Assembly (NCBI GenBank): GCA_028709785.1
Contig: JAQUTK010000012.1
Span: 1-64,000 of the forward strand
Length of the DNA stretch: 64,000 bases
Reading direction: 5' to 3'
DNA from: Bacteroidales bacterium
GTDB taxonomy: Bacteria > Bacteroidota > Bacteroidia > Bacteroidales > JAQUTK01
The position numbers and the translations under genes were made by a program. Shown here piece after piece: positions 1 through 9,171 of this stretch; within the stretch, counting starts at the first letter, position 1, and every line of letters starts with the position of its first letter. The notes beneath the pieces were generated by a model. That model was not told where the DNA came from, ran no database searches, and was given only the letters and a program-made list of their open reading frames with translations.

Positions 1-114
1 CTGCTACAAAGAAATAATATAGCCACCTCTATTTATCATGTGGTGCATTTGTGGTGCTATTTAGAAAATAAGAGCCTGTAAATCTAACATTTACAGGCTC
101 TTATTCAGCTAAAA
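1..114. mobile_element. Probable end of a second integrated element
   Basis: No gene is visible here. Two direct copies of TGTGGTGC lie at 39-46 and 50-57, exactly 11 bp apart, about 57 bp from the att core that follows. The same layout, with a different repeat word (TTTGGCTAC), flanks the att core at the right border of the neighbouring element. This is how integrase arm-binding sites are usually arranged, so I infer that these bases are the border of another element using the same tRNA target with a different integrase. The bulk of that element lies outside the window. Confidence 0.45.
68..104. terminator. Perfect 16-bp hairpin, bidirectional terminator
   Basis: A 16-bp perfect stem (68-83 with 89-104) closes a 5-nt loop, and its A- and T-rich flanks would let it work in both directions. 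It separates the putative second element from the integrase side of this one. Confidence 0.7.
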
Positions 115-127
115 GTACCCAGAGCCG
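115..127. other. Left attachment core
   Basis: The 13-bp sequence GTACCCAGAGCCG repeats the tRNA-Leu 3' end found at 16252-16264 in the same orientation. A shorter copy (GTACCCAGA) follows at 133-141. The sequence diverges right after the core, as expected at an integration junction. Confidence 0.75.
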
Positions 128-184
128 ATACTGTACCCAGAAACTAAGTTGTACCAAAAAGAATCTAAGTGAAAGATAATCAGA

Positions 185-264
185 GGTAGCCAAAGAGGTA
201 TACTAACCCTTCTTTTCATAAAAAAGACTATATTTTACCACATTTGGCTACACTTTGGCTACCC
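185..264. repeat. Integrase arm-type sites at left end
   Basis: TTTGGCTAC occurs at 243-251 and 254-262, 11 bp apart, and an inverted copy (GGTAGCCAAAG) lies at 185-195. The same paired repeat with the same 11-bp step occurs at the right end of the element (16183-16202). One helical turn between sites is typical of recombinase arm-type binding. The second copy overlaps the region where the -33 element of the integrase promoter should be, so integrase could repress its own gene. Confidence 0.6.
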
Positions 265-280
265 AAATAAAATTAAATAC

Positions 281-288
281 TATCTTTG
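281..288 (+). promoter_or_regulatory. Bacteroidetes -7 promoter element for the integrase gene
   Basis: TATCTTTG matches the TAnnTTTG -7 consensus of the primary Bacteroidetes sigma factor and lies 27 bp before the integrase start. A TTTG about 20-25 bp upstream, inside an arm-type repeat, could act as the -33 element. Confidence 0.6.
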
Positions 289-315
289 CAAGCATAGGAA
301 ACAAAGAGTAAAACT

Positions 316-1539
316 ATGGCTGCAAAAAAGGAAGTAAGAAGCGATAATACTTATATTATCAGTCAAGATGCCACCGACAATCCTAAGTTGGGGGCTAAGA
401 TCTTGTCAGATGGTAGGGAGAGCCTATTTCTGGACTACTACTTTGGTTATCAAATGGTGTATAGTGAGAAACTTGGAAAAGAGATAGCGAGGAAAGACCG
501 AAAACGCGAATTTCTTTCCTTGTATCTTTGGCTAGCACCCAGAACACCGATTGAGCGACAACAGAACAAAGAAACATTAGAACTTGCTAAGAAAATCAGA
601 TTTGAGCGTGGGCAGGAACTGTTAGAAAGTGTCGAGGGGTATAGACTCAAAAAGAATCGTGATGTAAATTTTCTGGATTATTTCCAAAGCTACATAGACA
701 ATTATACCAAGAAAGATATTAGAATGATTGAGATAGCTTTAAAACGCTTTAAGAACTTTCTTAATGAGACTCCAGAGTACACAAAGTTTGCAAAAAGAAT
801 TAAGCCCGAGCAAATTAATAAAGATATGGTTGAGGCTTTCACTGAATATTTGCAAAGCAAAAGTATTGGTGAGGGTGCAAAAAGTATTTATGCACGTTTC
901 AAGAAAGTAATTAAGTACGCTATTGAACATGATACAATGTTGAAAAATCCTTGTTCAGGCATTGTTATTAAAGCAGATGAACAGCAGCTTAAGAAAGAAG
1001 TGCTCTCACAGGAAGAAATACAATGCTTGATTCAAACCCACTATGATAATGAAAACCACAATATTAGAAATGCCTTTATCCTTTGCCTCTATTGTGGATT
1101 AAGATTTTGTGATGTGAAAGATCTTACTTTTGCTAACGTGGATTACTCCAATAAGCGATTGAAGTTTGAACAGAATAAAACAAAGGGGCATAGTGCGAGT
1201 AGCGGTGTGATTATACCCCTCAATGATGGCATTTTGTCGCTGATTGGAGAGCCTCAAGACCCAGAAAATAGAAATGAACCTATATTTGCTTTGCCATCAT
1301 ATGAAATGTGCTTAAAAGCTTTGGGGCGATGGGTGAAACGTGCCGGTATAAACAAACATATTTCATGGCATTCCGCCAGGCATTCTTTTGCCGTGAATAT
1401 CCTGAATAATGGAGCTAACATAAAGACAGTTGCAAGTCTTTTGGGGCACTCTGGGTTAAAACATACAGAGAAGTACACCCGGGCGGTAGATAAGCTCAAA
1501 GAAGAGGCAATAAACAGTTTACCAAAACTTAATCTATAA
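316..1539 (+). CDS. int: Tyrosine recombinase / integrase
   Basis: Site-specific recombinase of the phage-integrase family (407 aa), predicted to integrate and excise this element at tRNA-Leu. An N-terminal arm-binding domain (about 1-110) and a SAM-like core-binding domain (about 120-215) precede the catalytic domain (about 230-400). The catalytic set is visible: Arg263 in GLRFCD, Lys in KTKG near 289, His352-x-x-Arg355-His356, His378 in LLGHSG and nucleophile Tyr387. The length fits Bacteroidetes integrases from tRNA-targeting elements. It lies 190 bp inside the left att core and reads inward. The promoter overlaps an arm-type repeat, which suggests autoregulation. Confidence 0.95.
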   Translation: MAAKKEVRSDNTYIISQDATDNPKLGAKILSDGRESLFLDYYFGYQMVYSEKLGKEIARKDRKREFLSLYLWLAPRTPIERQQNKETLELAKKIRFERGQELLESVEGYRLKKNRDVNFLDYFQSYIDNYTKKDIRMIEIALKRFKNFLNETPEYTKFAKRIKPEQINKDMVEAFTEYLQSKSIGEGAKSIYARFKKVIKYAIEHDTMLKNPCSGIVIKADEQQLKKEVLSQEEIQCLIQTHYDNENHNIRNAFILCLYCGLRFCDVKDLTFANVDYSNKRLKFEQNKTKGHSASSGVIIPLNDGILSLIGEPQDPENRNEPIFALPSYEMCLKALGRWVKRAGINKHISWHSARHSFAVNILNNGANIKTVASLLGHSGLKHTEKYTRAVDKLKEEAINSLPKLNL

Positions 1540-1543
1540 TGTT

Positions 1544-1723
1544 ATGAGCAAGAAACTCCAAAACAAAAGCCCTAAAGACCCGATGATCGAATTCATGAAG
1601 AGTATTTTCAGGGATATGAAAGAAGAAACTGAGAGGGTGCAAAAACTTGTAGAGAATGGAGTAATTGAGCCTATGCCAGATAAAGAGGGTATCGTTTATA
1701 ATATTCCAGAGAGCAAAAAATAG
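1544..1723 (+). CDS. Small hypothetical protein (59 aa)
   Basis: Short gene starting 4 bp after the integrase stop and ending 6 bp before the next gene, so it fits between them as part of one transcript. The product is charged and helical (MSKKLQNKSPKDPMIEFMKS at the start) with no signal peptide or membrane segment. I recognise no family. Tight packing between two genes on the same strand is the main evidence that it is real. A recombination directionality factor is possible from size and position, but no HTH is evident. Confidence 0.5.
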   Translation: MSKKLQNKSPKDPMIEFMKSIFRDMKEETERVQKLVENGVIEPMPDKEGIVYNIPESKK

Positions 1724-1729
1724 ATTGTA

Positions 1730-2866
1730 ATGGACAAAACAATAGAAAGGTCTTTTTTCAAAGCATACAGTTTTGGCGGTGTGCTACACATGTGCTTTGA
1801 TTGGATGATGAAAAAATATGATTTGGGGTTTTATTTGAATAGGGAAGATGAAAAGAAAGCACAAAATAAACCTCCTGAAGAGTGGGAAAAGTTCTATGAT
1901 GAGATTTTGCCCCAACGTATCAAAGAAGCAATAGAGGCTTTTGACAGAAGTGTTATAGAGTCTATTGATAGTCCTTTGATGGATGAGATAGCTGGCAATC
2001 TGGATGAATGTCAGAATGATATGCAAAGAGAAAGATATGTATTTTCTTTGCTGAAACCGTTCAAAGAGTATAGCGACAAATTTCACCCAATTTCAGAAAT
2101 TAAAAAGTTGAAAGGTGAAGTAAAGGGGATTGTTGGTATTAAAGATACGGAACAAGATTTAGGGTATTGGAATAGTATCCTACCAAATGAACCGGCGGCA
2201 GCTTGTAAGGAATATATTGAAGAATGCAAATACAGAATAGAGCGAACTAACTTTGTTGCAAACAGATATAGGGAATTATTAGGCAGCAGTAATACAGAAA
2301 GATGGTTACAAGATGGAACAGTGGAAAATTGTATGAGTACATTACGTCATTATCTATTTATGTTTGCTCGTAGGCTAGATGCATTATTACTTGAGCGTGG
2401 AATAAACTTACTCTGGTATCAGAATGAATGTGGAATCTATCTATATGAAGACAGATGTATTTCTCATGTAATGGATTACATAGGGAGCTATGAATTAGCA
2501 AGCAAGTATATTGAAGAGGCTTTGCCAAAATATCCAGAATCTCAATCTGAAAACGATATGATTTTACCAAGTGAATTAGATACAGAGAAAGCCCGGAAAT
2601 ATTTTACCAAAGCCATCGAAGCTGGTTACATAAAAAGGAATAATAGCGGTTACAAATGGGAATATGGCGGTAACAAGGGACAAGTACGGCTTGGCTATTT
2701 CTGTTCTAAAGTATATGACACACAACCAAGACCCATAAATAAATTAGAAACTACATTTGGAGTTAAAAAACTATCTGCATCTATTACTAGCGCTAGTTAT
2801 GATGCAAAAACAGCGAGTGTAAAACAATGGAAAAAAGAAATTAACGATACAATTTTCAATGATTAA
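1730..2866 (+). CDS. Hypothetical protein (378 aa) downstream of integrase
   Basis: Soluble, charged protein with no signal peptide or membrane segment and no family I can name. The N-terminal two thirds look helical. The C-terminal part (about 280-340) contains a block rich in Tyr, Gly and Lys (EAGYIKRNNSGYKWEYGG) that reads like a small winged-helix or DNA-binding module, though this is weak. It is the third gene of an integrase transcript and ends just before a strong terminator shared with the opposing tape measure operon. Its position beside the integrase would fit a cargo, regulatory or recombination-accessory role. Confidence 0.75.
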   Translation: MDKTIERSFFKAYSFGGVLHMCFDWMMKKYDLGFYLNREDEKKAQNKPPEEWEKFYDEILPQRIKEAIEAFDRSVIESIDSPLMDEIAGNLDECQNDMQRERYVFSLLKPFKEYSDKFHPISEIKKLKGEVKGIVGIKDTEQDLGYWNSILPNEPAAACKEYIEECKYRIERTNFVANRYRELLGSSNTERWLQDGTVENCMSTLRHYLFMFARRLDALLLERGINLLWYQNECGIYLYEDRCISHVMDYIGSYELASKYIEEALPKYPESQSENDMILPSELDTEKARKYFTKAIEAGYIKRNNSGYKWEYGGNKGQVRLGYFCSKVYDTQPRPINKLETTFGVKKLSASITSASYDAKTASVKQWKKEINDTIFND

Positions 2867-2891
2867 TGAAGCATTTACCTGGTAAACAAAA

Positions 2892-2924
2892 AGAGGGCGT
2901 GTCTGAATTTCTTACACGCCCTCT
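2892..2924. terminator. Bidirectional terminator between integrase and tape measure operons
   Basis: An 11-bp perfect GC-rich stem (2892-2902 with 2914-2924) with A-rich sequence on its left and T-rich sequence on its right. It lies between two convergent genes and can end both transcripts. Confidence 0.85.
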
Positions 2925-2944
2925 CTGATTTATTGAGAATAATG

Positions 2945-5900
2945 CTATGATATTCCTCGTGATAACAAAGAGCTGCCAGAACTGCCAGAGCCTTCAATAC
3001 GTTTTAGAGTTAAGTCTATAGCTTCCAATTTTCTACAATAAGAGGTATTGTCTGCTATTTGCTGATGTACAATTAATGATTGCCTCAATAACGATAGACC
3101 ATCAGCCTGGTTTATTACCACGGCATTTAATTTGCCCGCTACAATTCCTCCTGTTTCTTCACTGAGGGATTTTACAGCCCCAGTTAAAGGGTCCTTACTT
3201 TTGTCTGAATCAAGAGATATACCTGCTGCCTCTATCATTTTCTTATATTGCTCATTTGCCCCTTCAACAATACCTTTATACTCATCCTGTCTCGCTTTTA
3301 CTTCATCATCTGAAAGTACACCATCTTCCATATTGTTTGAAAAGTTGTCATACCAGCTTTGTAATGAATTATCGACTACTTTGCTTTTCACAAGCCTCAA
3401 TATGGCATCTTGCATTAATTTGCTAAAACTACCAGATATGGATTTGAATGTAAGTTCTGCCTGACTTGCAAGATCCATAATACTATTAGAGGCATCATCT
3501 AATGTGAACCCAGCTAAAGCTTCTTTCATTATTTTTGCCAGATCTTCTGTTTCGAGCCCTGCATCAATAACATTCTGAGCATAGGTTTTCACTTCATCAG
3601 GTAGTTTAGCCCATTGATTCGCATTGTCTTTCATATAAGATGTCCACTCCTTAGCCGACATGGTGAGTAGTTTCTGACGGCTCAATACATCACCCATATC
3701 TTTGTCGTATTTATACCAATTTGAGTGTGAGAACATTCCTGCACCTTTGGCAAACCAACTTTCAAGAGAGCTACGTGCAGCAACAATCTTTGCGTTTATC
3801 ATTCCTATTCCTTCCTGGTAGGCTTGTAAAGCATCTTTCCCTGACAAAGATTCTGTTAATTCTTTTTGTTTGTCAATGAGGGTGTTATAGACTTCTACCA
3901 ATTTGTTGTAATATTCAATTTCTTCCTGCAGTCTTTTATTCCTTCTGTCAGATCCAGAATCAAGCAAACTTAGTCCATGAGAAATTACAGAAATAGATCC
4001 CTGAATTATTGAAATAGGATTTCCAGTAGCAATACCAGTAGCCAGCTGACTTGCACCATCAAGTACTCCATCAATGTCATTGAGCATATTTTCAGTAGTC
4101 TCATCCATCTCAATACCCATTGTTTTGATACCGGATACAACTGAATCAAAAGCCTCTTTTGTTGCTCCCAGTGCTGCCGATGAGGCTTCCATTAATTCTG
4201 AGTAATTAATCTTACTGGACTCTTCTTTATATCTTTTGATTGCATCAATCAATGATAGAAATGGATTCTTTTGCTGAATAGCATCGGTGACCTGATCAAT
4301 CCTGTTTCTCAAATCATTCAAAGCCTCAGGAGATAATTCGATCTGGCTCCAACTTGATTCTATTTTATCCCTCAATTCGATCATCTTTGAAACGGCCAAA
4401 TGATCAAGATTGCCAAACAACTGTTTCCATTCCTCAGAGTCCATCAGATTCTCTGTAAACAAAGCAGATATTCTTTGAGCTTCCCCTTTGTTTATTTCAG
4501 CTATAGCAGACATATTTCCATTCTTAATAGCGTTCTCTCTAAGTAAGGCATACTCTTTCTGAATAGAAAGTCTTTGCTCCTCATAGGTTCGATAATCTTT
4601 GAGGATCCGATCATTCAGTTCTTTTTGTGTTGCCTCATCCTGCTGATTCAGGTAAACAGAGGCCGATGCTTTATCATCATCACCCACCAATCCGGTATTG
4701 CCGGATCTGAGCTTTTCCTTTGCATCAGCAATAGCCTGTATCTTTTCAGCTAGCGTACTCGCTCTGTTGATTGCCTGAGAAACACTTTCCTTGAAAGCAT
4801 CCATAGCTGTTTTAGCTCCAGTGATCTCATCATACTGAATAGTCAGGTTTATCAGATTATTGGCCTCACCCTCGGATAAAGCGCCTGTAGCCTTTTTGTC
4901 ATTTAGCTTCTGGATCTCTTTCTCAACATAATCCTTATAGGAATTACCCCCTTTGAGCAAATTATTGAAATGAGTATTGGCTACATCTTCACCCATATTC
5001 TTCACCCAGCGGAAATAAAGCTCATATTGGCTCTTCTTGTACTCAATTTCACCATCAAAGAGTTTATTCTGAGCTTTGCTATAGCTGGCATCTTCATTCG
5101 CTCTACGGGCTCCAAATTCGCTTTTCTCTTTAGAGGATAATCCACCTTTCCCTGCTTCTTTTCTTGCTTTCTCCAGTTCCTTCTCTTCTTTGTCAATCTG
5201 AATAAGGTTCTGTTTATGCTGGAGATCCAGAAGGGCCTTTCTCTTATCATAGCCGTCCTCCATGATCTCAATCCTGGACTGCTCAGCTTTTAGCTCAGTC
5301 TGGATCTGTTTTTCAGAAAGCTGTTGCGCTTTGTTATCCATCGCGCTGGTTTTCTTGGGGATCTTAGCCTCCAGATTATCAATGGTTCTGGTGAGCTCGT
5401 TGTATTTTTTACTGTTGATCTCGACATTCTCGCGCTCATCTTTCAGCTCTTTTATCCTGGCATTGATTCCAGACTCGGTGTTCAGATCCTTTGTCTTGCT
5501 GCCAATAGCAGAATTAACCTGGTTAAGTAAACCCAGCAGATTGGTAAGCTTGGTATTATCGGCCTCAACCTTGACCTTTTTAGCATTGATCTTATCAATT
5601 TCGCTCTGGGTTTCTTTGGCTTTTTTGTCTAACTCTTCAAAGGTCATTTTGGCATAATCCATGCTGTCTGTCACTGCTGCTTTTGGCTGTGCGTTATACA
5701 TCCTGTTTATTTGGCCCGTGAGATTATCCAGTGCAGCACCTGTTTCTTTGCTTGCTCCAGACATTTTAGACAGATAGGCCGATACTTTAGCACTAAACCC
5801 ATCCATCTCTTTGTCCGTTGCTCCAGTAGCCTGCTGAACCGATTTAAGGATCTGATCTAAGGACTTATTAAAAGCCTCGGTATATGCAGATCCGGTAAGC

Positions 5901-8206
5901 GCCTTTAGCTTATCACCAGCCTCCATACTCATGGATTCTACAGCGTCCCATACAGCTTGTGAAGCTTGACGGATATTAGCAGAATTATCATAAATGGTCC
6001 TTGTTCCATTACCGGATCCATAATCTACAGTTTTGGAAACATATTTAGCCTCCCCGGCATCAGATATAAGGCGATTCTTTAAGTCTGCTTGTTTCTCGGC
6101 CAAAGCTGCCATTTCCTGTTCAACATATTTGGCCTTTATCTTTTCAGCAGTAGCCGCCTGAATGGCTATTGTAAGCTCCTGGTACTTTGCCTGCTGATCG
6201 GCTAATGTTGAATTCTCGGTAAGTAAGGTTTTATTGTACTCTTGGCAAATAGCATTCACTTTCTCCAGAGCTTGTTTATGGGCCGTACTGCTCTTCTCTG
6301 TATTCTGGAGTATAGCCATATAGCTCCTTAGCTCATCACCGGATTTTCTGGTCGCATCCTGAAACTCACCTTGTACAGTCTTAGCCTCATCGCCCTTACT
6401 GGAGAAGATCATGAAGGCGCTTGCTGCTAATCCTATTGCAGTAGTAATCCATCCAATGGGGTTTGTCATCATCGAAGCCCAAAGAGCCTTAAGTCCCAAT
6501 GTGAGCCGTGTGGTAACAGTACTCAGCAGTGATGTTGCAACTGCCTGAGTTCCTTTTGCTGCTGTATCGGCCACGCTGGCAACTGTTGATTGCCTGGTAG
6601 CAGTTGTTTCCAGGAGTTTCTTTTTTGAGTAAAAATCAGAGGATGCTGCTAATGCTGTTTTGCGGGCTATAGCTTGACTTTCAATGGATGCCTCCATCCT
6701 TTTTTCAGCTAGAGCAATCTGAGTTACATTGCCAGACTGTTTAGCCCAATATAATTGGTACCTTGCAGATTCAACAGCTTGCATGGAAGTGATTGCATTT
6801 AATTTTGCTGTCTCCATTTTAACAGCTGCTGCTTTAACATCTTCACGCATCATTGCCATTGTAGCAACAGTTGTCTGATTTTTAGTCAGTACTTCCTTTT
6901 GGAGGGCTGCCTGGTATATGGCACTCTTAGCGGAAAGATCTGTTTTACTTAAAGCTTCTCTCTGTTCAACAGAAAGCACACTCATTGCAACCGTTTCATA
7001 GTTTGCGCTGGAAGCGGTTACATTCAAATTGGAAAGATATTCCTGCTGCTGGGCTGTTAGTAATTGCTCAATGGTGAGTATTCTCAGCTGTTTAGCCAGG
7101 TTAGCCTGTTCCTCAACAGTGAGTTGTTTTTGTAAGGATAACGTATAGGCCTGCTGGGCGGCGGTCATTTTTGCGGTTACAGCAGCTGTTTTTCCGGTAA
7201 GAACCTCATCCGCTTTCATTAAAGCGATCTTTGCCTGTCTGACAGTGTTGTCAATCAGAGCAATGCCAGTATTCCCCTTTGTGGCTAAAGTATTCAGGAC
7301 AATAGCAGCCCTATAGGAGCCGTATGCTGTAGCTATAGCCTTCACAACATTCAGAACTTCATCTAGGTGCTCAACTGCTGTGATAGCCCCGGATATGCCA
7401 GATTCAAGTATTCCCTGGTTATCTTCACCAAGTTTATTTAAGGCCATATCCCAGGAGTCACCCAGGTTAGAGATCATACCAGTGAGCGACTTACTTTGTC
7501 GCTCCATCAGATTGTAGAATTGACCGCCTGAATTAGTCATTTTGTTGATCACTTTCTCAACCTCAGGGAAACCGACCTTTCCCTCTGATACCATATTAGT
7601 GATCTCTTCTGCTGTTTTACCGTACATGGCAGCCAGCTCGCGAACCAAAGGAATACCTCTACCAGTAAACTGCCTTACATCCTGAGCATATAAGCGCCCC
7701 TGAACCATTGTAGTACCATAGAGGTAAACTATATCATTGAGAGGTATGGAAAGCCCTGAGGCGATGTTTCCAAGCCTTACAAGCGTATCATTTACTTTGT
7801 CTGCTGATGCACCATAAGCTAACAGCTGCTTTGCACCTCCGGCAACTCCCATCAGGTCATATGGAGTTTTAGCGGCTGTATTAGTGAGCTGATCCATCAG
7901 GGCCTTTGACTTAACACCAGAGCCCAGCATTGTATCAAATGCTATCTGTAACTGCTGGAATTGCCCGCGCGTTTGAACGATACTGTTTACCAGGCCCATC
8001 ATTCCACCGCCAACCAGAGTACCGATAATATATCTGGCTCCGTTCTGAGCAAAATCAGATATAGCCTTATCCATCCTCTCTGATTCTACAACAGCTGCAT
8101 TTGAAACGTTTCTAATCCTACGTTCCATAGCCTCAGCAGATACATTGAATTTATCTAGATCAAGGCTGGCCTCGAAAGCCAAACCTCCACCAATGTTTTC
8201 ACTCAT
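2945..8206 (-). CDS. Phage tail tape measure protein
   Basis: Very long protein (1753 aa from the chosen start) of the tail tape measure family, which sets tail length in siphoviruses and myoviruses and takes part in DNA ejection. The N-terminal region, roughly residues 60-270, shows the conserved tape measure domain with FQQLQIAFDTMLG, TAAKTPYDL, VYLYGTTMVQGRLYAQDVRQ and RGIPLVREL. A long Ala/Gln-rich helical stretch follows, then a hydrophobic segment containing NPIGWI (about 575-600), then long charged coiled-coil regions and more helical repeats. I prefer the ATG at 8206 (MSENIGG) over the one at 8239, because it overlaps the end of the upstream gene by 8 nt. The gene fills a third of the element. 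No tail tube, baseplate, portal or capsid gene accompanies it, which is unusual. Confidence 0.92.
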   Translation of the reverse strand: MSENIGGGLAFEASLDLDKFNVSAEAMERRIRNVSNAAVVESERMDKAISDFAQNGARYIIGTLVGGGMMGLVNSIVQTRGQFQQLQIAFDTMLGSGVKSKALMDQLTNTAAKTPYDLMGVAGGAKQLLAYGASADKVNDTLVRLGNIASGLSIPLNDIVYLYGTTMVQGRLYAQDVRQFTGRGIPLVRELAAMYGKTAEEITNMVSEGKVGFPEVEKVINKMTNSGGQFYNLMERQSKSLTGMISNLGDSWDMALNKLGEDNQGILESGISGAITAVEHLDEVLNVVKAIATAYGSYRAAIVLNTLATKGNTGIALIDNTVRQAKIALMKADEVLTGKTAAVTAKMTAAQQAYTLSLQKQLTVEEQANLAKQLRILTIEQLLTAQQQEYLSNLNVTASSANYETVAMSVLSVEQREALSKTDLSAKSAIYQAALQKEVLTKNQTTVATMAMMREDVKAAAVKMETAKLNAITSMQAVESARYQLYWAKQSGNVTQIALAEKRMEASIESQAIARKTALAASSDFYSKKKLLETTATRQSTVASVADTAAKGTQAVATSLLSTVTTRLTLGLKALWASMMTNPIGWITTAIGLAASAFMIFSSKGDEAKTVQGEFQDATRKSGDELRSYMAILQNTEKSSTAHKQALEKVNAICQEYNKTLLTENSTLADQQAKYQELTIAIQAATAEKIKAKYVEQEMAALAEKQADLKNRLISDAGEAKYVSKTVDYGSGNGTRTIYDNSANIRQASQAVWDAVESMSMEAGDKLKALTGSAYTEAFNKSLDQILKSVQQATGATDKEMDGFSAKVSAYLSKMSGASKETGAALDNLTGQINRMYNAQPKAAVTDSMDYAKMTFEELDKKAKETQSEIDKINAKKVKVEADNTKLTNLLGLLNQVNSAIGSKTKDLNTESGINARIKELKDERENVEINSKKYNELTRTIDNLEAKIPKKTSAMDNKAQQLSEKQIQTELKAEQSRIEIMEDGYDKRKALLDLQHKQNLIQIDKEEKELEKARKEAGKGGLSSKEKSEFGARRANEDASYSKAQNKLFDGEIEYKKSQYELYFRWVKNMGEDVANTHFNNLLKGGNSYKDYVEKEIQKLNDKKATGALSEGEANNLINLTIQYDEITGAKTAMDAFKESVSQAINRASTLAEKIQAIADAKEKLRSGNTGLVGDDDKASASVYLNQQDEATQKELNDRILKDYRTYEEQRLSIQKEYALLRENAIKNGNMSAIAEINKGEAQRISALFTENLMDSEEWKQLFGNLDHLAVSKMIELRDKIESSWSQIELSPEALNDLRNRIDQVTDAIQQKNPFLSLIDAIKRYKEESSKINYSELMEASSAALGATKEAFDSVVSGIKTMGIEMDETTENMLNDIDGVLDGASQLATGIATGNPISIIQGSISVISHGLSLLDSGSDRRNKRLQEEIEYYNKLVEVYNTLIDKQKELTESLSGKDALQAYQEGIGMINAKIVAARSSLESWFAKGAGMFSHSNWYKYDKDMGDVLSRQKLLTMSAKEWTSYMKDNANQWAKLPDEVKTYAQNVIDAGLETEDLAKIMKEALAGFTLDDASNSIMDLASQAELTFKSISGSFSKLMQDAILRLVKSKVVDNSLQSWYDNFSNNMEDGVLSDDEVKARQDEYKGIVEGANEQYKKMIEAAGISLDSDKSKDPLTGAVKSLSEETGGIVAGKLNAVVINQADGLSLLRQSLIVHQQIADNTSYCRKLEAIDLTLKRIEGSGSSGSSLLSRGIS

Positions 8207-8447
8207 GATCGTTTTCCCTTTGTAGTTTTTGATACTCAATGAGCTGTTTTAAGGACCTGCCAATGTTAGCATAGAATCCTATTAAAGCCTCATTCTTTCC
8301 ATTCTCATTACTCTTAAGTAGTTCATTCACCAATAACCCTAATGTTGATATTTGGTTTTCCGGGTTATTTATGTGAGCAACATCTTTATTCCTAGCATTC
8401 AGGATAACATCTAATAGAGCATCTTGAATTAATTTATCATCTGTCAT
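8199..8447 (-). CDS. Small hypothetical protein upstream of the tape measure gene
   Basis: An 82-aa soluble, helical protein with no recognised family. Its stop overlaps the tape measure start by 8 nt, which points to translational coupling. In many tailed phages the gene just before the tape measure encodes a tail assembly chaperone. That role is possible from position only, and the protein is shorter than most such chaperones. I see no slippery frameshift site. Confidence 0.65.
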   Translation of the reverse strand: MTDDKLIQDALLDVILNARNKDVAHINNPENQISTLGLLVNELLKSNENGKNEALIGFYANIGRSLKQLIEYQKLQRENDHE

Positions 8448-8598
8448 AATTCTTGTTTTTAGCTATTCACTTTCTTTATTAGAATATGAATAATGTACGT
8501 TATTTAATTGATATACAGCGCATAATACGAAACGGTTTTATTACAGGAGACATATCAGTGACAAATCATGTCGTTATCATTCTTTTTCACCGGAATAT
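8448..8598. other. Short gap without a supported gene
   Basis: AT-rich spacer between two leftward genes. The only reading frames are under 20 codons. No convincing promoter or terminator is visible. Confidence 0.4.
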
Positions 8599-9114
8599 CT
8601 AAACCGTTTTGACCGTTTCTTTTGCATTGAATTCGAGTGTTTGGCTTGATTTATTTTTGAGCCTGATTTTCTCCAGGATTTCATTATACTGCAATAGTTC
8701 CTCAGTAGTAAGAATGGATAGATCCACCTCCACATTGTGATTTACTGTACTCTCTATTTCACCCTCAAAAATCTGTGTAGGTTTACCGAACAATCGATCA
8801 AAGACAGTATTGAGTGTGTTGATTCTACCAGATTTCACATCCATAAAGATGGCACTAATGATATTCGATACCCAAACGGGAATATTCTCATCTTTAGCGA
8901 TTCTCTTTAATTCACCTGGTGTACGTTCCATCAGATAACTAATAACATTGTAATAATCCTCTTTGCTCAACTCAACCTCGACACGCTTTAAAGTAGTTTT
9001 AAAAAGCTGCTTATATAGTGTCGGTTTTCTGCCTGTTTTTTTAGGTTGCCTCGTTGCTGAAAAACGCATTCCTAAAGCGTTTCCATGCTGAAATCCTTTT
9101 ACTCCCTTAGCCAT
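8599..9114 (-). CDS. Terminase small-subunit-like / DUF5681-like protein
   Basis: A 171-aa basic protein. The N-terminal GNALGMRF...KKTGRKPTLYKQL stretch resembles the basic tail of DUF5681 and of Bacteroidetes small-terminase-like proteins. The motif FDRLFGKPTQ near residue 115 matches the R(M/L)xGKPxQ motif common in those families. Small terminases recognise viral DNA for packaging. No large terminase is recognisable in the element, so if the assignment is right, this protein could redirect a helper phage's packaging machinery, as small terminases of some phage satellites do. The family assignment is from motif reading only. Confidence 0.55.
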   Translation of the reverse strand: MAKGVKGFQHGNALGMRFSATRQPKKTGRKPTLYKQLFKTTLKRVEVELSKEDYYNVISYLMERTPGELKRIAKDENIPVWVSNIISAIFMDVKSGRINTLNTVFDRLFGKPTQIFEGEIESTVNHNVEVDLSILTTEELLQYNEILEKIRLKNKSSQTLEFNAKETVKTV

Positions 9115-9171
9115 ATTAATGTCGATTTAATGCCGATTTACAAAAAGAGGGAGCCTAAGCCCCCGTCTTTC

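Noticed and set aside
5262-5657. 131-aa and smaller plus-strand frames inside the tape measure gene
   Set aside because: They lie fully antisense to the conserved coiled-coil part and have no family match.
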